Part shown: piece after piece, positions 7,551-14,005 of the stretch | How the letters are laid out: every line of letters starts with the position of its first letter | How positions within the stretch are numbered: position 1 is the first letter of the stretch | Assembly: GCA_965371445.1 (NCBI GenBank) | Contig: CBDUYN010000191.1 | Location: forward strand, 1-19,239 | DNA length: 19,239 nt | Origin: DASWIG01 sp965371445 | Lineage (GTDB): Bacteria; Acidobacteriota; Thermoanaerobaculia; Multivoradales; J023 | Reading direction: 5' to 3' | Made by a program: the position numbers and the translations under genes | Notes under the pieces: model-generated | Database searches by the model: none | The model's input: only the letters and a program-made list of their open reading frames with translations | What the model was told of the DNA's origin: nothing

Positions 7551-7814
7551 GCGAAGTCGCCCCTCAGGATTCCTCGGTTTCGGGTCGGTCGGGAGCAGAG
7601 CCGACCAGCCCTCGGACAGGACCGGGCGCGTTCCGATCCAGGTGTCCGAGGGCTTCATCCTTGATGACCCTAGTTGGCTCTGTCCTTGAGCGAGAAGCTG
7701 AAACCCACGTGCCCGCGAACGACGTCTTCGTCGATGAATTCCGGCCTGCCCCAAAATTCAGGCCCCGGCCTTTCGGCCCGATGTCTCGTGCGTGTCAAAC
7801 ATGACTCAGGACAC

Positions 7815-7843
7815 TTGCCGCCACGCGGCGCCGCCTGTACGAT
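7815..7843 (+). promoter_or_regulatory. Candidate promoter of the MauE-like gene (leaderless)
   Basis: TTGCCG (7815-7820) and TACGAT (7838-7843) are spaced by 17 bases; each matches the sigma-70 consensus at four of six positions. The ATG at 7851 is only 7 bases past the -10 box and has no Shine-Dalgarno, so transcription would begin at or next to the start codon. Confidence 0.35.
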
Positions 7844-7850
7844 TCGCCCT

Positions 7851-8858
7851 ATGAGCGAGCTGCCACAGGAAACGAAGCCCAACGCGGGCGAGTGGCGGGT
7901 GACGTCGTCGCCCGGCGCCGCCTGGCTGCGGAGCCTGGCCGGCCTGGGCGCTCTCTTCCTAGGCGCCGTCTTCCTGGTCGCGGCCTGGGCCAAGGCCCTT
8001 GACCCGATGGCCTTCGCGGCGGAGATCGAGCGCCGCGGCCTCGACCTCGTGCTCGGCGCCTCGGGCGTGACGCTTTTCGCCCTCGCGCTCGAGGTCTTCC
8101 TCGGAGCCGCGCTCATGCTTGGCATCCGGCGCCTCTACATCCTCTTGCCCACGGCCGCCCTCGTCGTTTTTTTCCTCTTCCTCACCGGACAGACCTACTA
8201 CCAGGACCTCCAGGGCACCCTACCCGAGGACGACGCGGGCTGCGGCTGTTTCGGCAAGCTCGTCGAGCGGACCCCGGCGGAGGCTTTCTGGCAGGACCTG
8301 CTGCTGATGGTGCCGGCCCTCGTCCTCGCCTTCGTGGCCCTGCCGCGCGGCGCCGCGTTGCCGCGGTGGCGGCTCGTAGCGACAGGACTCCTGACGATCG
8401 CTGGAACGCTCTTCGCATGGAAGGCCCCGGAGCTTCCTCTGGACGACCTGGCGACGCGGCTTCGCCCCGGCGCCGACACGGCGGCGCTTTGCGTCGCGAG
8501 CGCCGGCGACGTCCCACCGGTCTGTTTCAGTGATATCCTCCCCGACCTCGCCTCGGGCGAGCACGTCGTCATCCTCGCCGACCTCGCCGACGAGGGCTTC
8601 GCCGCCGAGGTCGACCGGTTGAACGAGTACGTCTGGGCCGGCAGCGGACCGCGCCTCTGGGTGGTCACGGCCTCCTCGGAAGAGGAGATCTTCACGTTCC
8701 GGTTCGGACGCGGGCCGGCCTTCGAGCCTCATCAGGCCCCCGCGTCGCTCCTGGTCCCGCTCTACCGCACCCTGCCGCGCTCTTTTGAGGTGAAAGACGG
8801 CCGGGTCACGGCGACGTACTCGGGCCTGCCCCCGTTGGCGGCGGGCGAGACGCCGTAA
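7851..8858 (+). CDS. MauE/DoxX-like membrane protein fused to a degenerate thioredoxin-fold domain
   Basis: The 335-residue protein has four hydrophobic segments (about residues 25-48, 67-88, 92-112, 145-165) with the CGCFG motif (Cys131, Cys133) between the third and fourth, as in MauE-type proteins that pass reducing equivalents to periplasmic thioredoxins. A fifth segment (about 173-193) leads into a domain of about 140 residues resembling a thioredoxin fold (GEHVVILADLADEGF, later a Pro-Arg-Ser-Phe strand) but with no CxxC. Five membrane spans from a cytoplasmic N-terminus put both CGCFG and the C-terminal domain in the periplasm. The frame is open back to 7674, but ATG 7851 begins the recognisable protein. 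A real WCPHC thioredoxin lies immediately downstream and is its likely redox partner; this pairing is inferred from position. Confidence 0.8.
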   Translation: MSELPQETKPNAGEWRVTSSPGAAWLRSLAGLGALFLGAVFLVAAWAKALDPMAFAAEIERRGLDLVLGASGVTLFALALEVFLGAALMLGIRRLYILLPTAALVVFFLFLTGQTYYQDLQGTLPEDDAGCGCFGKLVERTPAEAFWQDLLLMVPALVLAFVALPRGAALPRWRLVATGLLTIAGTLFAWKAPELPLDDLATRLRPGADTAALCVASAGDVPPVCFSDILPDLASGEHVVILADLADEGFAAEVDRLNEYVWAGSGPRLWVVTASSEEEIFTFRFGRGPAFEPHQAPASLLVPLYRTLPRSFEVKDGRVTATYSGLPPLAAGETP

Positions 8859-8876
8859 CCGGCGCCTGGTTAACGG
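8853..8876 (+). terminator. Weak hairpin over the MauE-like gene stop codon
   Basis: CCGTAACC (8853-8860) and GGTTAACGG (8868-8876) can pair with one bulge around a 7-base loop. No T-run follows, so it is a poor intrinsic terminator; it may instead be a small mRNA structure between the two redox genes. Confidence 0.25.
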
Positions 8877-8916
8877 TAGACCCTCGATGAAATCCACAGC
8901 TGGGAGACGAGACATC

Positions 8917-9750
8917 ATGCGACCGACCCTGAACCCTCCTGGAAACCGCCGGGGGCTCCTTCTAGCCGCGGCCCTCTTCGCCGTCTCGGCGGCACCCCTC
9001 GCCGCTCAGGGGGTCCCCTCCGATTCCGTCCTGCAGGGCTTCCAGCCCAACGGCGACTTGGTCTTCGTGCTCGACGGCAAGACGTTGCACAACGCCGAGG
9101 TCTACCGCTCCGACCGCGCCGTCGCCTACCTCGTCATGTCCCACGAGCTCGCCTCGCCGATCATGGTGAGCCCACGCTCCCAGATGGTCGAGAGCGTCAA
9201 CCTCATGAAAGTCGTCAAGAAAGCTGACGGCAGCATCGACATTCTCGCCGACGCCGTCCTCGAGCAGATCGGCCCGTTTCGGCTCGACGGCAAGAAAGTC
9301 ATCTGGAGGATGACCGACGGGCGCGAGGCCAAGCTCGAGGAACGGCCCTGGCTGCTCGGGCGCCAGGCCGGAGCGGCGGTCAAGGAGCACAACCCCGAGT
9401 ACGCCCACAAGGCGAGCCTCTACGCCCCCAGCGCCTCGCACGTCGCGGCTTTGCGCGCCCTGGGGAAAGACGTCGAGGTGACAACCTATTTCGGCTCCTG
9501 GTGCCCGCATTGCAAGGAGATCGTGCCCCGCATCCTGCGCGTGGCCGACGAGCTCCAGGGCTCGAAGATCCGTTTCGAGTACTACGGCTTGCCGAGCCCG
9601 ATGTCGGACGACCCGGAGGCGGATCGGGCCAAGGTCCACGGCGTCCCCACGGTGGTGGTCTTCGTCGGCGGCAAAGAGACCGCGCGCCTTGTCGGCAACG
9701 ACCTGAACGCGCCCGAAGTCGGGCTCGAAGGAGCCCTCGGCGGTTCCTGA
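8917..9750 (+). CDS. Secreted thioredoxin-family protein with novel N-terminal domain
   Basis: The 277-residue protein has a signal peptide (RR, hydrophobic core, cleavage near PLAAQG). An N-terminal domain of about 120 residues follows (FVLDGKT, SPRSQMVESVN, FRLDGKKVIW). A C-terminal thioredoxin domain begins near residue 185, with active site Trp195-Cys196-Pro-His-Cys199 and cis-Pro244 (GVPT). The CPHC active site suggests an oxidising or isomerase-type thioredoxin rather than a CGPC reductase. It should act in the periplasm, probably with the MauE-like protein encoded 58 bases upstream. An ATG at 8887 is in frame, but 8917 is chosen because GGGAG (8902-8906) precedes it and the same leader, GCTGGGAGAC then ATGCG, precedes the duplicated gene downstream. 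I do not recognise the N-terminal domain. Confidence 0.88.
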   Translation: MRPTLNPPGNRRGLLLAAALFAVSAAPLAAQGVPSDSVLQGFQPNGDLVFVLDGKTLHNAEVYRSDRAVAYLVMSHELASPIMVSPRSQMVESVNLMKVVKKADGSIDILADAVLEQIGPFRLDGKKVIWRMTDGREAKLEERPWLLGRQAGAAVKEHNPEYAHKASLYAPSASHVAALRALGKDVEVTTYFGSWCPHCKEIVPRILRVADELQGSKIRFEYYGLPSPMSDDPEADRAKVHGVPTVVVFVGGKETARLVGNDLNAPEVGLEGALGGS

Positions 9751-9801
9751 ACGGCACCCGCCGTGGGATTGGATCGCCGAAGCTCATGGCTGGGAGACAC
9801 C

Positions 9802-10305
9802 ATGCGATCGATCCTCGACTCCGAAAAACTCCGGGCGCTTCTCGTAGCCGCCCTTCTGATCGCCTCGGCGCTGCCGGCCGTCGCCCAGGAGGCGGTCCCC
9901 CCCGCCGAGGCGAACCGTCTCGAGCCCGACGGCGACTTCCTTTTCGTCCTCGACGGCAGGACGCAACGTCAGGCCGAGGTCTTCTCGTCCAAGGTCGCCG
10001 TCGTCTTCCTCATCGTCAACGACGGCCTCGAATCGCCGATCCTCGTCAGCCCCCGTACGCAAAGCGTCGAAAGCGTCGAGCCGGCGAGCCTTCTCCGCCA
10101 CGACGACGGCACCGTCGAGCTCACAGACGACGGCGCCCGCGGTGAGATCGACCGGTTTCGGCTCGACGGCAAGAAAGTCGTCTGGACGATGACCGACGGA
10201 CGCCAAGCGAAGCGAGCGCTTGACGGGGAACGATTTGAATTCTCCCGAGGTCGGGCTGAAAAGCGTCCTCGGCGGCTCCTGAGCCACCTACACAGAATCA
10301 GCTAG
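9802..10305 (+). pseudogene. Tandem paralogue of the secreted thioredoxin, thioredoxin domain deleted
   Basis: The first 134 or so residues (signal peptide, FVLDGRT, SPRTQSVESVE, RFRLDGKKVVW, TDGRQAK) match the preceding gene domain for domain. After 10213 the sequence jumps to the equivalent of the parent's last codons: bases 10229-10282 read NDLNSPEVGLKSVLGGS-stop in a different frame, against NDLNAPEVGLEGALGGS in the parent (9697-9750), with about 42 of 54 bases identical by hand count. Roughly 350 bases carrying the CxxC domain are gone, and an extra base puts the tail out of frame, so the present frame ends in an unrelated basic tail at 10305. The N-terminal domain with its signal peptide could still be made (167 residues), so it is either a decaying copy or a stand-alone N-domain protein. 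Start chosen at ATG 9802 after GGGAG, as in the parent; 9763 is also in frame. Confidence 0.8.
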
Positions 10306-10319
10306 CCAGCTGGTGTAGG
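10287..10319. repeat. Inverted repeat downstream of the decayed thioredoxin paralogue
   Basis: CCTACAC (10287-10293) and GTGTAGG (10313-10319) flank a 19-base loop that itself contains CAGCT palindromes. There is no T-run after it. It may be a weak terminator or the scar of a rearrangement, since it sits exactly between two gene remnants. Confidence 0.35.
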
Positions 10320-10331
10320 CGCTCCGCGTCG

Positions 10332-10460
10332 TCACTCTTCCCTGGCGTCCGGGGCGAGAAAGGCGCTTGCCCGGAGCAGGTCGGCGGACGCCTTCGAGGT
10401 CTTCTCGATCTCGGCGAAGCTCATCTCCCAGGTGGTAGTGACGGGAAGGTCCTTCCGGGG
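10332..10460 (-). pseudogene. Fragment of an NB-ARC/TPR STAND ATPase gene
   Basis: On the minus strand about 43 codons ending in a stop at 10332 read PVTTTWEMSFAEIEKTSKAS followed by ADLLRASAFLAPDA. This matches the well-known segment after the NB-ARC nucleotide-binding core of bacterial STAND proteins (T-T-W-x-x-S-F ... A-x-x-L-L-R-x-x-A-F-L-A-P-D). Nothing of the P-loop or later repeats is present in frame, so it is a broken remnant. Upstream it runs into the promoter of the secreted-protein gene. Confidence 0.6.
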
Positions 10461-10504
10461 TGGGCACGAGCTTGATGGGGTCGAAGTTGCATGTCGAAAA
10501 AAGG

Positions 10505-10524
10505 GACCCGGAGACCCGGAGACC
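10505..10524. repeat. GACCCGGA tandem repeat upstream of the promoter at 10525
   Basis: Two and a half copies of the 8-bp unit GACCCGGA end one base before the -35 box of the next promoter. The position suits an activator or operator site, but a regulator is not identified. Confidence 0.5.
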
Positions 10525-10553
10525 TTGACTCGCGGACCGGCTCGGTCTATGGT
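10525..10553 (+). promoter_or_regulatory. Sigma-70-type promoter of the secreted-protein gene
   Basis: TTGACT (10525-10530) and TATGGT (10548-10553) are separated by exactly 17 bases. The expected start near 10560 leaves a leader of about 30 bases with a strong GGAGGT (10581-10586) six bases or fewer before the ATG at 10592. Confidence 0.65.
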
Positions 10554-10591
10554 ATAGACACAACACAGAAATCCACTACCGGAGGTCACCC

Positions 10592-12010
10592 ATGCAGCTC
10601 AAGGTCTTGTCCAACCTCGCCTTCCTGGCGATGCTCATCGCGCCTGCCGTCGAGGCGCAGCTCGACGTCTGTGCCGGCACGGGGCGGCCAGGAGCGACGC
10701 TCCTTTACCCGTACTTCGGAATCGATCTCGACGACCCGAACGCCGAGAAGACCCTGATCTCCATCAAGAACGCGTCGCCCGATCCCGCGCTGGCGCATGT
10801 CGTCCTGTGGAGCAACTGTGGCTTGCCGGTGCTCGACTTCGATCTCTACCTGGCGCGCGGCGCGATCCGGTCGATCGATCTCAGCAGCGTCGTCGCCTTT
10901 GGCCAGCTGCCGTCCTCGGGGCCGGCCAAAGACGACGAGAATTCGTTCCCCGGTTGCACGGTCCCCCTGTCCTTGCCTGTCCTGGACAAACCGGCGTTGA
11001 CGCGTCTTCAGGCGCGCCTCGTCGGAGAACCCGATCCGGTCGACGGACTGTGCTACGCCGAAGCCGAGGGCGAGACGCGCCTCGCCACCGGTTATGTGAC
11101 GGTCGACGTGGTCAAGGGTTGCTCGGAGAGCATCCACACACCTTACGACGACGGCTACTTCGCCGCCGACGACAGCGCTCTGGCGAGCGACGACAACATC
11201 CTGTGGGGCGATTTCTACTTCATCGACGACACTCAGGACTCGGCGCAGGGGTTCGCGGCGGTGACGCTTCTGGCGGGCGACGAGATGGTCGGCACGGACG
11301 GCCGGTCGTTTTACGGCCTCGGCGACCGGCGCCAGCCCTTGCCCCAGGTCCACGTTACCCGATTCTTCAACGGCGGCGCCTTCACCGGCGGTACCGATCT
11401 CCTCCTCTGGCTCGACCTCCGTGGGCCGACGGAGCCGATGACGTGCCTGGGCCGCTGCCGCTCGGCCCGCTACCTCCACCTCCAGGAGCTCCCCGAGGCC
11501 GGAGGCGAGCCGCAGACTGCCTTCTTCCGCGTGGTGACTAAGATCACACAGCGTCTCCGGGTGGGCAAGGACGTGCCGGTCTCGAGCATCGTCGGCTCCC
11601 TCAAAGCCTGCAACGTGCCCGTCCAGAGCTGGGTGTTGCCGATCCACCGGGCGACGGGACGCTTCAGCGTTGGGACCGACGCGCTGCATCTGTGCCGTTC
11701 CGACCTGCCGTCGGCGAAGCCCACAGAGGAGGTGGGGCAGTGGCTCCTCGACCGGATCGCCGCTTTGGAGTGCGAGCCGAAATCGTCCGCACCGGCCGAG
11801 GTCTGGCGTTACACCTACCAGGGTCAGGTGGTCTACTACCTGCCGGTCTACGCCTGCTGCGATCACTTCTCCGAGCTCTACGACGAGGCGGGCGAGCTCG
11901 TCTGCTTCCCGAGCGGCGGCGTCGGCGGCCACGGGGATGGCCAATGTCCGGATTTCTTCTCCGCCCGCGGCGACGAGACGCTGATCTGGCGGGATTCGAG
12001 AACCTTCTGA
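10592..12010 (+). CDS. Secreted cysteine-containing protein with DUF6970-like C-terminus
   Basis: The 472-residue protein has a clear signal peptide (MQLKVLSNLAFLAML, cleavage near AVEAQ). A body of about 370 residues begins LYPYFGIDLDDP, is rich in Asp, aromatic residues and scattered Cys, and has no enzymatic motif I recognise. The last 75 or so residues (VYACCDHFSELYDEAGELVC, then GGHGDGQCPDF and LIWRDSR) resemble the small DUF6970 domain of secreted proteins, with CC, LxC and GDGxCPDF as its hallmarks. The cysteines suggest disulfides formed in the periplasm or outside the cell. It has its own promoter and a near-ideal ribosome-binding site, so it is probably well expressed. It stands between remnants of STAND genes on the other strand. 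Function is unknown; a surface or secreted binding protein is a guess. Confidence 0.8.
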   Translation: MQLKVLSNLAFLAMLIAPAVEAQLDVCAGTGRPGATLLYPYFGIDLDDPNAEKTLISIKNASPDPALAHVVLWSNCGLPVLDFDLYLARGAIRSIDLSSVVAFGQLPSSGPAKDDENSFPGCTVPLSLPVLDKPALTRLQARLVGEPDPVDGLCYAEAEGETRLATGYVTVDVVKGCSESIHTPYDDGYFAADDSALASDDNILWGDFYFIDDTQDSAQGFAAVTLLAGDEMVGTDGRSFYGLGDRRQPLPQVHVTRFFNGGAFTGGTDLLLWLDLRGPTEPMTCLGRCRSARYLHLQELPEAGGEPQTAFFRVVTKITQRLRVGKDVPVSSIVGSLKACNVPVQSWVLPIHRATGRFSVGTDALHLCRSDLPSAKPTEEVGQWLLDRIAALECEPKSSAPAEVWRYTYQGQVVYYLPVYACCDHFSELYDEAGELVCFPSGGVGGHGDGQCPDFFSARGDETLIWRDSRTF

Positions 12011-12039
12011 CCGCGCCGGGAAGAGAACAGACCGCACCG

Positions 12040-12190
12040 TCGCGCAAGCGCTCTGACTTTTCCGGAAAACCTCTATAATAGCAGCTGGGTTGCCCTTCTC
12101 CTTCAAGGCTACAGCCTGGTTCCCGAGTGCCCTGGCCACGTTACGGTCGTTGCCGATTCCTCGTAGATCTTGGCGCCCGTCCGGCGCGAG
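12040..12190 (-). pseudogene. Fragment of a TPR-repeat (LGNQ-type) gene
   Basis: In the gap after the secreted-protein gene, the minus strand reads LRGIGNDRNVARALGNQAVA followed by LKEKGNPAAIIEVFRKSQ. This fits one tetratricopeptide repeat of the family whose units contain LGNQA(L/V)xL and (E)LGN, found at the C-terminus of NB-ARC/STAND regulators. Only about one and a half repeats remain and no proper start or stop is linked to it. It is taken as a relic, not a gene. Confidence 0.5.
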
Positions 12191-12275
12191 AGAAGTCGTA
12201 GCGGCCGCGGTCCGAGGCCGTTTTCGTGGTATCCTACGCACGGTTCCCCAAATCTCATCCAAATAGGAGACTGCG

Positions 12276-12590
12276 ATGTTGTTGAGTAACACGGAGACGA
12301 TTCCAGGCAAGACGATTGTCGAGTTCTACGGCGTGGTGAGCGGCAACACGGTGCGCGCCAAGCACATCGGACGCGACATCATGGCGGGGCTGAAAAACAT
12401 CGTCGGCGGCGAGCTGAAGGGCTATACGGAGCTGCTCGGCGAGTCGCGCAGGGAGGCCACCGACCGCATGGTGGAGCAGGCACAGTCGATGGGCGCCAAC
12501 GCCGTCGTCAACGTCCGCTTCGCGACCAGCTCGGTCGCCCAGGGAGCGGCGGAGCTTTTCGCCTACGGTACCGCCGTGCGGGTGGAGTAG
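12276..12590 (+). CDS. YbjQ/UPF0145 (DUF74) family protein
   Basis: The 104 residues cover the whole small family: an N-terminal strand pair (IVEFYGVVSGNTV), GRDIMAGLKNIVGGELKGYTE, the helix SRREATDRMVEQAQSMGANA and a final strand pair ending AYGTAVRV. The fold makes ring-like pentamers in known members; databases call it heavy-metal-binding, but the biochemical role is not settled. The ATG is preceded by AGGAGA (12265-12270). It is the first of three closely packed genes, followed by a membrane-anchored homologue and an M48 protease, which suggests a joint envelope-related role. Confidence 0.92.
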   Translation: MLLSNTETIPGKTIVEFYGVVSGNTVRAKHIGRDIMAGLKNIVGGELKGYTELLGESRREATDRMVEQAQSMGANAVVNVRFATSSVAQGAAELFAYGTAVRVE

Positions 12591-12595
12591 GAGCC

Positions 12596-13081
12596 ATGGA
12601 CGACCAAACCCTGGCCGGTTGTCTAGGCTGTATCCAGCTGCTCACGCCGTTATTCGTCCTGATCGTCACCTACTTCATCGGCAGCTTCCTCGAACGGCGC
12701 CATTTCCAGGACCTCCTCGCCCGCGAGGCGAAACACCGGAACTTTCCGGTGATCACCTTCCAGACGGTCCCCAAGGAGTGGAACGTCACCGAGGTGGACC
12801 TCGCCCAGGGGAGCGTGGTGATCTCGGTCGACTACTTCAAGCGTTTCCTGGCGGCGCTGCGGGGCATCGTCGGCGGACGCGTCAAGTCCTACGAGCCGCT
12901 CTTGGACCGGGCACGCCGCGAGGCGATCCTCCGGATGATCGAGGACGCCCGCTCGCGTGGCTACAACGCCATACTGAACGCGCGCATCGAGACCTCGCGC
13001 CTGGCCACCGGACGACGCGACAACAAGGGCATCGCCGGTGTAGAGATGCTCGCGTTCGGCACCGCGGTCAAGCTCGGCTGA
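12596..13081 (+). CDS. Membrane-anchored DUF74 (YbjQ-like) protein
   Basis: The 161-residue protein adds an N-terminal transmembrane helix (about residues 14-33, LLTPLFVLIVTYFIG) and a linker to a YbjQ-like domain (about residues 60-161) that keeps the family pattern: VVISVDYFKRFLAALRGIVG, KSYEPLLDRARREAILRMIE, YNAILNARI and AFGTAVKLG. It starts 5 bases after the preceding DUF74 gene, with GGAG overlapping that gene's stop. It may recruit the soluble DUF74 ring to the membrane, which is inference from homology and adjacency. It is not a simple duplication, since the sequences have diverged widely. Confidence 0.88.
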   Translation: MDDQTLAGCLGCIQLLTPLFVLIVTYFIGSFLERRHFQDLLAREAKHRNFPVITFQTVPKEWNVTEVDLAQGSVVISVDYFKRFLAALRGIVGGRVKSYEPLLDRARREAILRMIEDARSRGYNAILNARIETSRLATGRRDNKGIAGVEMLAFGTAVKLG

Positions 13082-13088
13082 GCCGCAG

Positions 13089-13898
13089 ATGGAATTCGTT
13101 CCCAAGGCGCCGCGCGAGGGGATCAACGTCAGCAAGACGCATCCCCTGAAGGAAGCCGCGACCCTGATCTTCGGGATCTGCGGCGTCTTGGTGCTCGTCT
13201 TCATCTTTCTTGCCCTAAGCGTCGACATTGCGGTGCGCTTCATCCCCCGGGAGCTGGAGTCCGATCTCTTCGGCGCCATGGAGCTCGACGACTTGTTCGA
13301 GGCCGTGGCCGACGACAGGACACAAGAGGTCCAGGACCTCCTCGACCGGCTGGCCCGGCACTGGGAAGACGCGCCCTATACGTTCCGTGCCGTCGTCGTC
13401 AGCTCGGGCGACTCCAACGCCGCCGCGCTTCCCGGCGGCACGGTCCTCGTGACGACGGCGCTGCTTGACGAGGTGGCGAGCGAGAACGAGCTCGCCTTCG
13501 TCCTCGGACACGAGCTGGGGCATTTCAAGAACCGAGACCACCTCCGCCGTCTGGGGCGCGAGGTGGTCTACGCGCTGGCCTTCGCGGCCGTGGCGGGCGT
13601 CGGCGGTGGCTCGATCCCCGATCTCGCCACGATGTCGCGGGAGCTCACCGCCCGGGGCTTCGACCGCGGCCAGGAGAGCGACGCCGACCGCTTCGGTCTC
13701 GATCTCGTCCACAAGGAGTACGCTCACGTGGGCTCGGCGTGGAGGTTCTTCGAGCGCCTGGCGGCCGAGGCGGTGGCCGCCCAGGTGCTCGTCGCCTATC
13801 TCACGACCCATCCGGCGAGCGAGGGACGAATCGACGACCTGAGGGACTTCGCCCGCGACCAGGGCTGGCCGCTTGAGGGTCCCGTCGAGGCGTTCTGA
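13089..13898 (+). CDS. Membrane-anchored M48-family metalloprotease
   Basis: This is a zinc-dependent endopeptidase. The 269 residues hold one N-terminal transmembrane helix (about residues 25-46), then the protease domain with His141-Glu142-Leu-Gly-His145 as zinc ligands and catalytic Glu, and Glu196 in QESDADRFG as third ligand. The preceding GTVLVTTALL strand and the following ESDADRFGLDLV are typical of the BepA/Oma1/LoiP branch. With the N-terminal anchor, the active site should face the periplasm. It begins 7 bases after the membrane DUF74 gene with a weak Shine-Dalgarno, so translation is probably coupled. The three genes likely form one operon, perhaps for envelope protein quality control. 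Confidence 0.92.
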   Translation: MEFVPKAPREGINVSKTHPLKEAATLIFGICGVLVLVFIFLALSVDIAVRFIPRELESDLFGAMELDDLFEAVADDRTQEVQDLLDRLARHWEDAPYTFRAVVVSSGDSNAAALPGGTVLVTTALLDEVASENELAFVLGHELGHFKNRDHLRRLGREVVYALAFAAVAGVGGGSIPDLATMSRELTARGFDRGQESDADRFGLDLVHKEYAHVGSAWRFFERLAAEAVAAQVLVAYLTTHPASEGRIDDLRDFARDQGWPLEGPVEAF

Positions 13899-13930
13899 CC
13901 GTCCTCTCCAGCGTCTCCAGCGGCGGGGCC

Positions 13931-13959
13931 TTGACACCCGGACACCGACTCTCTACACT
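13931..13959 (+). promoter_or_regulatory. Promoter of tetR
   Basis: A perfect TTGACA (13931-13936) and TACACT (13954-13959) are spaced by 17 bases. Transcription would start near 13966, inside the TetR operator that begins at 13959, so bound repressor would block this promoter. Confidence 0.75.
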
Positions 13960-13983
13960 TATTGACCGGCCGGCCAATTCATA
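13959..13983. promoter_or_regulatory. TetR-type operator 1 (before tetR)
   Basis: The 25-bp segment is TTATTGACCGGCCGGCCAAT plus TCATA. Its core ATTGACCGG/CCGGCCAAT is a palindrome with one mismatched pair. It overlaps the tetR transcription start and recurs at 14711-14735 with only two base differences. Confidence 0.8.
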
Positions 13984-14005
13984 ACTCGGACGGCCCAAGA
14001 CGACG

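Larger units (their letters stand above)
7488..7850. other. Intergenic region between divergent Uma2 and MauE-like genes
   Basis: This 363-base stretch has no convincing gene. It holds candidate promoters for both flanking genes (listed separately). On the minus strand a short open frame ends at 7670; its last ~30 codons read like a protein C-terminus (GHVGFSFSLKDRAN then stop), but upstream it runs into the MauE-like gene, and I do not recognise it. It may be a remnant of a lost gene. Confidence 0.5.

Noticed and set aside
12052..12079. Perfect TATAAT with an upstream CTGACT and the palindrome TTTTCCGGAAAA
   Set aside because: Spacing is 15 bases, it is almost 200 bases before the next start codon, and the bases are explained as codons of the TPR relic on the other strand.
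10586..12310. Long minus-strand open frame (574 codons) opposite the secreted-protein gene
   Set aside because: It is antisense to a gene with signal peptide, promoter and ribosome-binding site; only its first part, in the gap after 12010, resembles a TPR protein and is reported as a relic.
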